From Mesorhizobium escarrei (GTDB taxonomy: Bacteria; Pseudomonadota; Alphaproteobacteria; Rhizobiales; Rhizobiaceae): DNA of 64,000 bases. The DNA lies in NCBI RefSeq assembly GCF_935825525.1, contig NZ_CAKXZT010000147.1, positions 1 through 64,000 of the forward strand. The letters run 5' to 3'. Shown here piece by piece: positions 7,467 through 16,115 of the stretch. Below the pieces are notes generated by a model. It had not been told where the DNA came from. It did no database searches and saw only the letters and a list, made by a program, of their open reading frames with translations. A program made the translations under genes and the position numbers. Numbering within the stretch: the first letter of the stretch is position 1; each line of letters begins with the position of its first letter.

Positions 7467-8993
7467 ATGGTCAAGACGCCGAAGATGCGGCATTCGAAAA
7501 GCCGTCGTGAGCCAGTGACCATCGAGCTCGAACCCGGCGCTGTCTCGCGCGTTGCCGACGAGGATGCAGCCAACGGGCGGACCGACGAGGCGAAGGCTGA
7601 GGAAGCGGCAAACGCGGCGCAGCCGGAAGCGCCTGAAGAACCCGTCCATGCCGACCAGACCGACATCGAGCCGTGGGAACATGCCGAAGCGGCCCCGTCA
7701 GCCGGCTCGGACGAGCCGGCAGAGGGTGGCGCCAAAAGCCCTGAAGGACCCAAACCGACTTATCCGGCCGGCTCGGAGGCATCGGCGAACCGGGGCTTCG
7801 ACTACAGCTTCGACGACGCATCGACCAAATCGAGTGGGACAGGGGCCAGTGGGACGGGGACCAGTGGTATGGGGACCAGCGGCACCGAAGAGGCGCCGAA
7901 GGAAACCCCGACAGGGAATGAAGATATGGCAGCACAGCCGAAGCGTGGCGGCATCAACGGCATCGCTGCCGGCATTATCGGCGGCGTCATCGCGCTGGCT
8001 GCCGCCGGAGGGCTGCAGTTTGCCGGCCTGCTCGGCGCGCCAGGGGGTGGCGATTTATCCTCGGGCGGCGTGTCGCTCGATGGCGTCAATAGCGAAATCG
8101 CTTCTCTGAAGAGCGAGATTGCCGGGCTCAAGGATACAGCCGGCAGCAATGACGCCTCGGCCAAGGTGGACGGGCTGTCGTCGGCGCTGGATCAGGTCAA
8201 GACGGATGTCGCGGCGCTGAAATCGGCGATCGAGCAGGGCGGAGCAGGCGACACAGCCGGGCTTGCAGCCCTCGGCGATAAGATCAGGCAGATCGAGACG
8301 GCGGTTGCGGCGCTTGGCCAGACCGGCAACACGGCGGCGGTCGATCTCGGACCGCTCAACGAAAAGCTGGCCGGGCTCGACGCGGCGGTGAAATCCGCCG
8401 GTGAGACGGCGAAGGCACAGGACGGCCGGCTCGCGGCGCTGGAACAGTCGGTGTCGCAGCTTTCCGGCAAGGTCGAGGAACAGGTCGGGCAGCCGAAGGT
8501 TGCGCTCGCCATCGCCGCATCGGCGCTGAAGGCAGCACTCGACCGTGGTGCGCCATTCGCCGCCGAACTCGAAACTTTTGCGGCGATTTCGCCGGATGCT
8601 CCAGCGATCGCAGCCTTACGTCCCTACGCCGAAACGGGCGTTCCGACCCGGGCTGATATCGCAACCGAAATGCCTGCCGCCGCCAGTGCCATGGTCGCTG
8701 CCTCCGAGCCCGTCGACCAGAATGCCGGCTTCCTGCAAAACCTGCTGTCGAGCGCGCAATCGCTGGTCAAGGTCAGGCCGATCGGTGCCGTCGAAGGCCC
8801 CGGGGCACCGGAAACCGTCGCCCGCATGGAGGTGGCGGTGAACCAGGGCGATTACGCCACGGCGCTCAGCGAATACGATAGGCTACCCGAGGCGGTGAAG
8901 GCCGCCGGCGCCGATTTTGCCGGCAAACTGAAGGCGCGAATCGAGGTCGAGAAGCAGGTCGACGCGCTGATCGCCAGTGCGATGAAGGCGTGA
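7467..8993 (+). CDS. mitofilin/Mic60-like inner membrane protein of the hem operon
   Basis: A 508-residue protein with an acidic, low-complexity N-terminal region (1-160), one membrane helix at about 163-188, a long coiled-coil-prone region rich in LKSEIAGLK-type heptads (about 200-340), and a C-terminal mitofilin-like domain. Alphaproteobacterial homologues of mitochondrial Mic60 are encoded at this position between hemD and hemY and shape inner membranes or contact the outer membrane machinery. The start at 7467 has a GGAG site 8 bp upstream; a TTG five codons earlier is less likely. Residues about 123-137 are encoded by a 15-bp tandem repeat. Confidence 0.85.
   Translation: MVKTPKMRHSKSRREPVTIELEPGAVSRVADEDAANGRTDEAKAEEAANAAQPEAPEEPVHADQTDIEPWEHAEAAPSAGSDEPAEGGAKSPEGPKPTYPAGSEASANRGFDYSFDDASTKSSGTGASGTGTSGMGTSGTEEAPKETPTGNEDMAAQPKRGGINGIAAGIIGGVIALAAAGGLQFAGLLGAPGGGDLSSGGVSLDGVNSEIASLKSEIAGLKDTAGSNDASAKVDGLSSALDQVKTDVAALKSAIEQGGAGDTAGLAALGDKIRQIETAVAALGQTGNTAAVDLGPLNEKLAGLDAAVKSAGETAKAQDGRLAALEQSVSQLSGKVEEQVGQPKVALAIAASALKAALDRGAPFAAELETFAAISPDAPAIAALRPYAETGVPTRADIATEMPAAASAMVAASEPVDQNAGFLQNLLSSAQSLVKVRPIGAVEGPGAPETVARMEVAVNQGDYATALSEYDRLPEAVKAAGADFAGKLKARIEVEKQVDALIASAMKA
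7833..7877 (+). repeat. 15-bp coding tandem repeat in the mitofilin gene
   Basis: Three consecutive 15-bp units (starting at 7833, 7848 and 7863) of the form agtggnaynggggncc encode repeating Ser-Gly-Thr/Met-Gly-Ala/Thr. A decayed fourth unit begins at 7878. The tract lies in the cytoplasmic-side, disordered N-terminal region and keeps the frame, so length variation should be tolerated. Confidence 0.8.
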
Positions 8994-9003
8994 GGGCAAC
9001 CCG

Positions 9004-10581
9004 ATGATTCGCATTTTGCTCTTCCTCGCCGTGGTTTTCGCGCTCGGGCTGGGTTTCGCTTGGCTGGCCGACCGCCCGGGCGAGATGGTGGTCACCTTCA
9101 GCGGCTATCAATACCAGGTCAGCCTGATGGTGGCGGCGGTGGCGGTCGTTGCCGTGGTTGCCGCGGTGATGATCGTCTGGTGGCTGCTCAAGGCGCTGTG
9201 GAACAGCCCCTACACCATCTCGCGCTATTTCCGCGTGCGCCGTCGCGATCGCGGCTATCAGGCGCTGTCGACCGGCATGATTGCCGCCGGCGCCGGTGAC
9301 GGAGCGCTCGCCCGCAAGAAGACCAAGGAAGCGGCAAAGCTGATCCGCTCCGACCAGGAGCCGCTGATCCAATTGCTGGAGGCGCAAGCCTCGCTGCTCG
9401 AAGGCGACCATGAGGGTGCCCGGGAAAAGTTCGAGACCATGCTCGACGATCCCGAAATGCGGTTGCTCGGCCTGCGCGGGCTTTACCTCGAGGCCGAACG
9501 CCTCGGCGACCGCAACGCGGCGCGGCACTACGCCGGCCGCGCCGCGGCGATGGCGCCGCAGCTGGCCTGGGCCGCCGAATCGACGCTGGAAGACCTGACC
9601 GGGCGCGGCGACTGGGACGGCGCGCTGAAACTGGTCGAGGCGCAGAAATCAACGCGGCAGATCGAGCGCGATGCCGCCAACCGGCGTCGCGCCGTGCTGC
9701 TCACCGCCAAGGCGCAGGCGCTGATCGACAGCGATCCCAATGCCGCCAAAACCGCTGCTCTGGAGGCCAACCGGCTGCGGCCGGATTTCGCGCCGGCGGC
9801 GGTAATCGCAGCCAAACTGCTGTTCAGACACAATGATGTGCGCAAAGGCGCGAAGATCCTCGAAACGGCGTGGAAAGCCGAGCCGCATCCAGAGATCGCC
9901 GAGCTTTACAGCCACGCCCGGCCAGGCGATGCCGTGCTCGACCGGCTGAACCGGGCGAAGAAGCTGCAGGAGATGAAGAAGAACCACGCCGAATCGTCGC
10001 TGGCGGTGGCGCGCGCCGCGCTCGACGCGCAGGACTTTTCAACCGCCCGCAAAGAGGCTGAGGCAGCCATCCGCATGGATCGCCGCGAAGGCGCCTATCT
10101 GCTTCTGGCCGACATCGAGGAGGCCGAGACCGGCGATCAGGGCAAGGTGCGGCAGCTTTTGTCCAAGGCTGTGCGTGCACCGGGCGATCCGGCCTGGGTC
10201 GCCGATGGCGTCGTCTCCGAACGCTGGGCGCCGGTGTCGCCGATCACCGGCAAGCTCGACGCCTTCGAGTGGCGAGCGCCGATGGAGCGGCTCGGCCAGC
10301 TCATCGACAGTGACGAGGATGCGCCGGACGCCGTGCCAACAATCGCGGCGCCAACGAAGTCGGCAAAGGAAAATGTGATCGAGCTGAACCCCGCTGGTTC
10401 GGCCGAAAGACCGACCACCTCAGCGGCATCGGAAACTGGTGAAGACGATGTTGAGCCGGTCACCGCGACAGATGCGGAAGCTGTCGAACCGGTGGAGGAA
10501 ATGGCCCGGCTGCCCGACGATCCCGGCGTCGATCCGGACGACGAAGACCAAAAATCGCCACGCAAGTTTCGATTGTTCTGA
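9004..10581 (+). CDS. hemY: HemY family tetratricopeptide membrane protein
   Basis: The 525-residue protein has two N-terminal membrane helices (about 1-20 and 39-64) followed by a cytoplasmic run of TPR-like helical repeats (about 100-400), the HemY_N architecture. This is the proteobacterial HemY of the hemCDXY operon, not the protoporphyrinogen oxidase also called HemY in Bacillus. It is thought to organise late haem synthesis or membrane protein assembly. An acidic disordered tail follows residue 430. It starts 10 bp after the mitofilin stop and ends the haem operon. Confidence 0.9.
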   Translation: MIRILLFLAVVFALGLGFAWLADRPGEMVVTFSGYQYQVSLMVAAVAVVAVVAAVMIVWWLLKALWNSPYTISRYFRVRRRDRGYQALSTGMIAAGAGDGALARKKTKEAAKLIRSDQEPLIQLLEAQASLLEGDHEGAREKFETMLDDPEMRLLGLRGLYLEAERLGDRNAARHYAGRAAAMAPQLAWAAESTLEDLTGRGDWDGALKLVEAQKSTRQIERDAANRRRAVLLTAKAQALIDSDPNAAKTAALEANRLRPDFAPAAVIAAKLLFRHNDVRKGAKILETAWKAEPHPEIAELYSHARPGDAVLDRLNRAKKLQEMKKNHAESSLAVARAALDAQDFSTARKEAEAAIRMDRREGAYLLLADIEEAETGDQGKVRQLLSKAVRAPGDPAWVADGVVSERWAPVSPITGKLDAFEWRAPMERLGQLIDSDEDAPDAVPTIAAPTKSAKENVIELNPAGSAERPTTSAASETGEDDVEPVTATDAEAVEPVEEMARLPDDPGVDPDDEDQKSPRKFRLF

Positions 10582-10626
10582 TTTGGCTGAGCTTGCTAGT
10601 TTTGGCGGATGGGAAGTAGGAATCAC

Positions 10627-11106
10627 ATGTTCGAACGCGTTCTGTCGTTTCTGAAAGACCTGCCGGGAGTTGGCAGCGCCGGCAACAACGCCGATGATCC
10701 GCGCGTTGCTGCATCCGCCCTTCTCTACCATGTGATGAGTGCCGACGGCGTGCGTCAGGATGCCGAATGGGAACGGTTCAAGGTGGTGCTGGCGGAAAGC
10801 TATTCGATCAGCGGCGACGAGCTCGACGCGCTTGCCGCTGCCGGCGAGCGGGCCGACAATGAGGCGATCGACCTCTACGCCTTCACCAGCGTTTTGAAGC
10901 GTCAGCTCGATCCGGACGCGCGAAAAGCCTTCATCGGCCTGATGTGGGAAATCGTCTATGCCGATGGCGAATTGCACGAACTCGAGGACAATATCGTCTG
11001 GCGGGTCGCCGAGCTGATGGATGTCGAACGCCACGACCGGGTCGAGGCACGCCGCAAGGCGGCCGCCGAAGTGCCGGGCGCGGCTGGAACGTCGAGCGAC
11101 GAATAG
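10627..11106 (+). CDS. TerB-like protein (tellurite resistance TerB family)
   Basis: A 159-residue protein with the TerB helical fold: the YHVMSADGVRQDAEWE segment and YADGELHELEDNIVWRVAELM segment carry the paired acidic D-G-E motifs that bind metal in TerB. The ATG at 10627 gives the usual MFERVLSFLK start; an in-frame ATG at 10609 is possible. No other ter gene is nearby, so tellurite resistance is not implied. It follows hemY by 45 bp and is close to the amidotransferase gene, in an order often found in Rhizobiales. Confidence 0.8.
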   Translation: MFERVLSFLKDLPGVGSAGNNADDPRVAASALLYHVMSADGVRQDAEWERFKVVLAESYSISGDELDALAAAGERADNEAIDLYAFTSVLKRQLDPDARKAFIGLMWEIVYADGELHELEDNIVWRVAELMDVERHDRVEARRKAAAEVPGAAGTSSDE

Positions 11107-11119
11107 ACGGGATCCCCCG

Positions 11120-11836
11120 ATGCCACCCACGCCGAGGCCGAGACCAAAAATCCTGATCGTGCTGCATCAGGAGAGTTCGAGCCCAGGGCGCGTCGGCCAC
11201 ATGCTTATCGAAGAAGGCTTCGACCTCGATCTCCGCTGCCCGCCGCTCGGCGACGCCTTGCCGGAAACACTGGACGGTCATGCCGGAACCGTGGTGTTCG
11301 GCGGACCGATGAGCGCCAATGACGAGGACGAGTTCGTCCGCCGCGAAACCGACTGGCTAAAAATTCCGCTCAGGGAGAACCGGCCGTTGCTCGGCATCTG
11401 CCTCGGCGCGCAGATGCTGGTCAACCATCTTGGCGGCAAGGTCGAAGGCCATGGCGAAGGGCTGGTCGAGATCGGCTGGTATCCGTTGACAGCGACCGAG
11501 GCGGGCAAGAAGCTGATGCGCTGGCCCGAGATGGTCTATCAGTTTCACCGCGAGGGCTTTTCGCTGCCGAAGGACGCGACGCTGCTGGCGACGGCCGAAA
11601 CCTATCCCAACCAGGCTTTTCGTTATGGCGACAATGCCTGGGGCATCCAGTTCCATGGCGAATTGACCAGGGCGATGATGCAGCGCTGGGTTGTTCGCGG
11701 CGCGCATCGCTTCGAGTTGCCCGGCGCGCAGCCCGGTCGCGATCATCTCGGCGGCCGGCTGATCTGGGACATGCATCTGAAGCGCTGGCTTGGCGAATTC
11801 CTGCAGACGATCTTCGGCAAGCCCGCGCTGTCGTGA
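11120..11836 (+). CDS. class I glutamine amidotransferase (GuaA N-domain-like)
   Basis: A stand-alone class I glutamine amidotransferase of 238 residues. The catalytic triad is visible: nucleophile C94 in LLGICLGAQ, and H179 with E181 in IQFHGELT. Proteins of this type hydrolyse glutamine or gamma-glutamyl amides; the synthase partner, if any, is not adjacent. A gamma-glutamyl hydrolase role such as PuuD is conceivable given the amine locus 13 kb away, but the context here is housekeeping. The start at 11120 follows the TerB stop by 13 bp. Confidence 0.82.
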   Translation: MPPTPRPRPKILIVLHQESSSPGRVGHMLIEEGFDLDLRCPPLGDALPETLDGHAGTVVFGGPMSANDEDEFVRRETDWLKIPLRENRPLLGICLGAQMLVNHLGGKVEGHGEGLVEIGWYPLTATEAGKKLMRWPEMVYQFHREGFSLPKDATLLATAETYPNQAFRYGDNAWGIQFHGELTRAMMQRWVVRGAHRFELPGAQPGRDHLGGRLIWDMHLKRWLGEFLQTIFGKPALS

Positions 11837-11848
11837 GCGTGCTCCGGA

Positions 11849-13090
11849 TCAGTTTCGCCCGTTGAGGTGGCGGACCTTGCGCAGCTGCGGGAACAGCACC
11901 GCCCACAGCCCGGCGACAACGACTGCCCCGACGCCGCCAATCACCACCGCGGGCACAGTGCCGATCAACGCCGCCATGGTGCCGGCGCGGAATTCGCCAA
12001 GCTCGTTGGAGGCGCCGACGAAAACCTGATTGACGGCGTTGACGCGGCCGCGAACCTTGTCCGGTGTCCACAGCTGGATCAGCGTCTCTCTGATGTAGAC
12101 GCTGAACATGTCGGTGGCGCCGAGCAAGGCGAGCGCTGCGATCGACAACCAGGTGATGGTGGAAAGGCCGAACAGCACCGTAAAGGCGCCGAACAGCGCG
12201 ACGAAACCGAGCATGACCACGCCGGCATGGTTGCGGATCGGATGCCCGGCCAGCCAGATGGCGACGCAGATGGCGCCGATCCCCGGCGCCGAACGCAACA
12301 GTCCCAGGCCCCATGGGCCGAGTTCGAGGATGTCGCGGGCATAGACCGGCAGCAGCGCCGTGGCGCCGGACAAAAGCACGGCGAACAAATCGAGCGAAAT
12401 GGCGCCAAGCACGATCTTCTCGCTCCAGATATAGCCGAAGCCGGCAAACAGGGTCTGCATCGTCGGCCTGTCGGTCTCGCTGCGTTGGGCAGGCTTTGGG
12501 ATGGTGAAGACCAGCACCGCGGCGACAAACATCAGAACGGCAGCGGTACCGTATGCCGCTTCCGCCGAGAGCCCGTAGAGCAGGCCGCCGGCGACCGGTC
12601 CGACGATGGTCGCTGTCTGCCAGGCTGACGAATTCCAGGCGATCGCGTTGCCGAAATCCTCTGGCGGCACCAGGTTGGCGAACAGCGAAGCCGCGGCCGG
12701 TCCGAAGAAGGCGCGCGCGATCCCGAACATGGCGAGCACGCCGAAGATCAATCCCGGTCCGCTAAGGCCGCGCAGCGTCAGCAGCAGCAGGGCCAGCGCG
12801 CAGATCGCCTCCAGCAGCACCATCAGCGCCATGATCAGACGGCGGCCGAAACGGTCGGCGACCACCCCGGTGATCAGCACCAGCAGCAGCGAAGGCAGGA
12901 ACTGGACAATGCCGACAAGGCCGAGATCGAACGGATCGCGGGTCAGGTCGTACACCTGCCAGCCGACGGCGACGGATACGATCTGGGTGGCGAATGTGGC
13001 GAGGAAGCGTGCCGCCCAATAGCTCAGGAAGGGCTTGTGCCGGAAGGCGGCATAGCGCCGGTCGGGCGGTGCGTGAGGTTCGGGTGTCAT
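11849..13090 (-). CDS. MFS transporter, EntS/MFS_3-like
   Basis: A 413-residue major facilitator protein with about 12 hydrophobic helices. The start FRHKPFLSYWAARFLATFATQIVSVAVGWQ is read across residues 17-46, and the A-D-R-F-G-R-R loop between helices 2 and 3 is the MFS signature. The pattern resembles the enterobactin exporter EntS family. The substrate is unknown. It is convergent with the amidotransferase gene (12 bp apart) and has no operon partner. Confidence 0.85.
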   Translation of the reverse strand: MTPEPHAPPDRRYAAFRHKPFLSYWAARFLATFATQIVSVAVGWQVYDLTRDPFDLGLVGIVQFLPSLLLVLITGVVADRFGRRLIMALMVLLEAICALALLLLTLRGLSGPGLIFGVLAMFGIARAFFGPAAASLFANLVPPEDFGNAIAWNSSAWQTATIVGPVAGGLLYGLSAEAAYGTAAVLMFVAAVLVFTIPKPAQRSETDRPTMQTLFAGFGYIWSEKIVLGAISLDLFAVLLSGATALLPVYARDILELGPWGLGLLRSAPGIGAICVAIWLAGHPIRNHAGVVMLGFVALFGAFTVLFGLSTITWLSIAALALLGATDMFSVYIRETLIQLWTPDKVRGRVNAVNQVFVGASNELGEFRAGTMAALIGTVPAVVIGGVGAVVVAGLWAVLFPQLRKVRHLNGRN

Positions 13091-13393
13091 GAATCAGGCC
13101 CCGTGGCAAGGAAGTCGGCCGGCGGGGCACTTCCACGAGGCGCTGGTCCGACCACAGCGCTCTTAACGCAGTTCGGTGCGAGGCGCGCGCAAAAATCGGC
13201 CCTGGATCAAGGATTTCCGGCTATCATGCTAATTGCACAGCTCGGCAGGGGTGGAGAGGTTGTTAGGTGCGCAGGTTGAGCCCCCCTCTGTCCTGCCCTC
13301 TTGCCACAAATTGGCATCTCCCCCTCAAGGGGGGAGATTGGACGTCGCGACGGCTTTCGCCAATCTCGAGCGTCAAAGGCGACTTCGAACGCG
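13091..13393. other. gene-free spacer holding one copy of a dispersed repeat
   Basis: About 300 bp between the MFS gene start (13090) and the mucR stop (13394). I see no coding frame with a plausible start. The MFS promoter must lie in the left part. The right part is taken up by a repeat unit at 13280-13365 described separately. Confidence 0.6.
13280..13365 (+). repeat. about 86-bp dispersed repeat with ccccct...gggggaga hairpin
   Basis: The unit begins gcccccctctgtcctgccct, contains the hairpin tctccccctcaaggggggaga, and ends with gacggctttcgccaatc. It matches the right arm of the element at 26681-26856 (read on the opposite strand) across almost its whole length, including the ttggca, cgtcgcga and ctttcgccaatc blocks. 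It is therefore a dispersed repeat, not merely a terminator. Confidence 0.85.
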
Positions 13394-13855
13394 TCAGACC
13401 GTGGCCTTGGGCTTCCTGGTCTTCTTGACCGGCGCCGGCGGGGCGGCCTTGCGGCCCAGGCCGATCGCCTTCGCCAGTTGCGAGCGCGAGGCCGCATAGG
13501 TCGGCGCGACCATCGGATAGTCAGCCGGCAAGCCCCATTTGGCGCGGTAGGCATCCGGCGTCAGTCCGAAATGAACGCCGATATGGCGCTTCAGGGATTT
13601 GAACTTCTTGCCGTCTTCGAGGCAGATGATGTAATCCGGCGTCACCGATTTCTTGGGATTGACCGCCGGGATCAGCGGTGCTGCGACCGGAACGGCGGGC
13701 TGGCCGAGCCCACCTATCGACGCGCTGACGCTGGCGATGAGATCGCCGAGCCCGGAAGCGGGCAAGCGGTTCTTCTCGACGTAGGCGGACACGATGTGAG
13801 CGGTCAGCTCGAGAAGGTCGATGTCCTTGCGGGCTTTGTTGCTGTCGTCGGTCAA
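13394..13855 (-). CDS. MucR/Ros family transcriptional regulator
   Basis: A 153-residue MucR/Ros protein, a DNA-binding nucleoid-type repressor that governs exopolysaccharide, motility and symbiosis genes in rhizobia. The C-terminal zinc-finger-like domain reads YIICLEDGKKFKSLKRHIGV, with C78, H91 and H95. The second zinc Cys of Ros is Asp (D81) here, a substitution known among Mesorhizobium loti Ros homologues. The basic tail (KAAPPAPVKKTRKPK) fits DNA binding. The gene stands alone; several mucR paralogues per genome are usual in Mesorhizobium. Confidence 0.92.
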   Translation of the reverse strand: MTDDSNKARKDIDLLELTAHIVSAYVEKNRLPASGLGDLIASVSASIGGLGQPAVPVAAPLIPAVNPKKSVTPDYIICLEDGKKFKSLKRHIGVHFGLTPDAYRAKWGLPADYPMVAPTYAASRSQLAKAIGLGRKAAPPAPVKKTRKPKATV

Positions 13856-13936
13856 TCTATTTTCTCCGTTAGTGGGGTTGCAGAATTCCTAGTCGGCAAA
13901 TCTGCATAACGCAATGACGCCGCACCACGCCACACA

Positions 13937-13949
13937 TTATTTTGAATAA
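13937..13949. promoter_or_regulatory. AT-rich palindrome upstream of mucR, candidate autoregulatory site
   Basis: The 13-bp palindrome ttattttgaataa lies 82 bp upstream of the mucR ATG within an AT-rich patch of otherwise GC-rich DNA. MucR and Ros bind AT-rich degenerate sites with T-A steps and repress their own genes, so autoregulation is likely, but this site is only a candidate. Confidence 0.35.
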
Positions 13950-14001
13950 CAATACTAACGGCCGGGCCAGATCAACAGGTCTGACCCGAACCGCTATAAT
14001 A

Positions 14002-14706
14002 TCAGACAATCAGGGATTTGTCGCGCCACAGTCGAAATCCCCCTTCGAAGGCGCGTGTGTTGTCGCCACGCCTGCAACCGGCAGGCAATTCGTCCAGTTT
14101 GTCGACATTGCCGCCGCCGATGACCACATAGTCAGGCTGCAGGGCGGCGCGCAGCCGCTCGACGACGTCCAAGACGTGTTTGCGCCATTTCTTCTTGCCG
14201 CGCTTTTCAAGGCCGCGTTCGCCGACATAGTCCTCGAAGCTGCCGCGCTTCTTATAGGGAAGATGCGCGAGCTCCATCGGCTGGGCGACGTTGTCGAGGA
14301 TCATCGCAGCACCGAGGCCGGTTCCGAGGCCCAGGAACAGCATGCGCCCGCCTTCATAGCTGCCGACGGCCTGCATCAGCGCGTCGTTGACCAGCTTCAC
14401 CGGCTTGCCGAACTGCGTGGCGAAGTCAAATCCGGCCCAGCCCTTGCCGAGGTTGGCGGGGTCGGCCAGAGGCCTGTTGTGGCGAACCGGGCCGGGATAA
14501 CCGATCGAGACGACGTCGTAGGGCAAGCCATCGGCGAGCGTCTGCACAGAAGCGATCATCTGCTGCGGCGTCAGGCCGGGTCCGGAATCGGCTCTGCGCT
14601 CCTCGCCGCCGGCGCTGGTGAGGATCTTGACATGGGAGCCGCCAATATCGATCGCAAGCACAATCTTTTCGCTGTCCGATGCCGGCTTTTTCGCCGCTTT
14701 GGCCAC
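14002..14706 (-). CDS. ROK-family polyphosphate glucokinase-like sugar kinase
   Basis: A 234-residue ROK kinase with the phosphate-1 motif VLAIDIGGSHVKIL at about 16-29, SIGYPGPV, and LGLGTGLGAAMI. The size and motifs resemble polyphosphate/ATP glucokinases (PpgK), which phosphorylate glucose to glucose 6-phosphate. The GTG at 14706 is preceded by GGAGG at good spacing; the longer frame upstream overlaps zwf. It starts 16 bp after the zwf stop and ends the GH15-gnd-zwf operon, so glucose from the glucoamylase can feed directly into glucose-6-phosphate dehydrogenase. Confidence 0.78.
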   Translation of the reverse strand: MAKAAKKPASDSEKIVLAIDIGGSHVKILTSAGGEERRADSGPGLTPQQMIASVQTLADGLPYDVVSIGYPGPVRHNRPLADPANLGKGWAGFDFATQFGKPVKLVNDALMQAVGSYEGGRMLFLGLGTGLGAAMILDNVAQPMELAHLPYKKRGSFEDYVGERGLEKRGKKKWRKHVLDVVERLRAALQPDYVVIGGGNVDKLDELPAGCRRGDNTRAFEGGFRLWRDKSLIV

Positions 14707-14722
14707 TGCGTCGCCTCCGAGT

Positions 14723-16099
14723 TCATTTCGCCGGATTGATCCAGCCGTTCGGCGGTCCGAACCCGGCCATCGCATCGGCCGGGCCCCAAGTCCCCGGCTC
14801 ATAGAGGTGCGGCGGGGTCGAGTCGCCGAGCACCGGGCCGACGATCCGCCAGGCGAGCTCGCTGGCGTCCTGGCGGGTGAACAACTGGCCGTTGCCGTTC
14901 ATGGCATCGCCGATCAGCCGCTCATAGGGCGGCATGTCGCCCTTGCTGTCGTCCAGCGCGGTGAGTTCGACCTGCTCGCCGATCATGTCGTCACCAGCGG
15001 CCTTGCGCTGGGCGCCGATCGAGATCGCCACCTGCGGGTCGATGCGGAAACGGACGTAATTCGCATCTCCGGGTTTGATCGGGTCGAAGACGTCGAGCGG
15101 CGGCCGCTTCAAACGCACGATGACCTCGGTCGCGTGCACCGGCATGCATTTGCCGGCGCGGATGAAGAAGGGCACGTCCCGCCAGCGCCAGGTGTCGACG
15201 AAGAAACGCACCGCGGCGAAGGTCTCGACCGGCGAATTTGGCGCGACGTCCGGCTCGCTGAGATAGCCTTTGAATTGGCCGCGCACGACATCGTCCCTGG
15301 TCAGCGTCCGGATCGCCCGCAGCACCTGCACCTTCTCGTCGATCAGATCGTTGGCCGAGCGGCCAACGGGCGGCTCCATGGCCAGCAGCAGCAGGATGTT
15401 GAGCAGATGGTTCTCGATGACGTCGCGGATGCAGCCGACCTCGTCGTAGAAGCGGCCGCGACCCTCGACGCCGAAATCCTCGGCCATGGTGATCTGCACG
15501 CTCTCGACGAAATTGCGGTTCCAGATCGGCTCGAGAAAGGAATTGGCGAAGCGGAAATAGAGCAGGTTCTGGATCGCCTCCTTGCCGAGATAATGGTCGA
15601 TGCGAAAGATCGACTGCTCGTCGAACACCAGGTGCAGGACCCGGTTCAGCCAGCGCGCCGATTGCAGATCGTGACCGAAAGGCTTTTCCACCATCAGACG
15701 CGCGCCCTGGGCTGCGCCCGACTGTTCCAGCCCCTGGATGACCGTCTCGAACATGGTCGGCGGCACCGCCAGATAGTGCAGCGGGTGCTGTGCGGCTCCG
15801 AGCGCGCTTTTCAGCTTCTCGAAAGTCGCGGCGCTGCGGTAGTCGCCGCTGACATAGCGAAGCAGCGAGGCAAGTTTCGCAAAGATTTTTTCGTCGACCT
15901 TGCCGATGTCCCTAACGATGCCGTCGCGGGCCTGCGCTTGCAACTGCTTCAGGTCCCAGGCATCGAATGCGACGCCGATCACCGGCTCGGTGAGCGTTCC
16001 CTTGGCCACCATGGCGTAAAGTGCGGGGAAGATCTTCTTATGGGCGAGATCGCCGGTCGCCCCGAAAAGCACCAGCGTGTCGGACCGTTCCTGGTTCAT
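14723..16099 (-). CDS. zwf: glucose-6-phosphate 1-dehydrogenase
   Basis: Zwf oxidises glucose 6-phosphate to 6-phosphogluconolactone with NADP or NAD. The 458-residue protein shows the nucleotide-binding start FGATGDLAHKK at 12-22, EKP at 138-140, and the active-site RIDHYLGKE at 166-174. The start at 16099 (MNQERSDTL) leaves a 16-bp gap from the gnd stop; an in-frame ATG 20 codons upstream lies in gnd. A 6-phosphogluconolactonase gene (pgl), usual next to zwf, is absent from this operon. Confidence 0.95.
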   Translation of the reverse strand: MNQERSDTLVLFGATGDLAHKKIFPALYAMVAKGTLTEPVIGVAFDAWDLKQLQAQARDGIVRDIGKVDEKIFAKLASLLRYVSGDYRSAATFEKLKSALGAAQHPLHYLAVPPTMFETVIQGLEQSGAAQGARLMVEKPFGHDLQSARWLNRVLHLVFDEQSIFRIDHYLGKEAIQNLLYFRFANSFLEPIWNRNFVESVQITMAEDFGVEGRGRFYDEVGCIRDVIENHLLNILLLLAMEPPVGRSANDLIDEKVQVLRAIRTLTRDDVVRGQFKGYLSEPDVAPNSPVETFAAVRFFVDTWRWRDVPFFIRAGKCMPVHATEVIVRLKRPPLDVFDPIKPGDANYVRFRIDPQVAISIGAQRKAAGDDMIGEQVELTALDDSKGDMPPYERLIGDAMNGNGQLFTRQDASELAWRIVGPVLGDSTPPHLYEPGTWGPADAMAGFGPPNGWINPAK

Positions 16100-16115
16100 G
16101 AGCGTGCGTTCCCTG

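Noticed and set aside
10627..11106. Tellurite resistance determinant
   Set aside because: A lone TerB-like domain with none of terZACDE nearby does not imply tellurite resistance.
11421..12314. 297-residue minus-strand frame overlapping the MFS gene
   Set aside because: It lies in a different frame from the MFS protein on the same strand and has an Arg-rich shadow composition.
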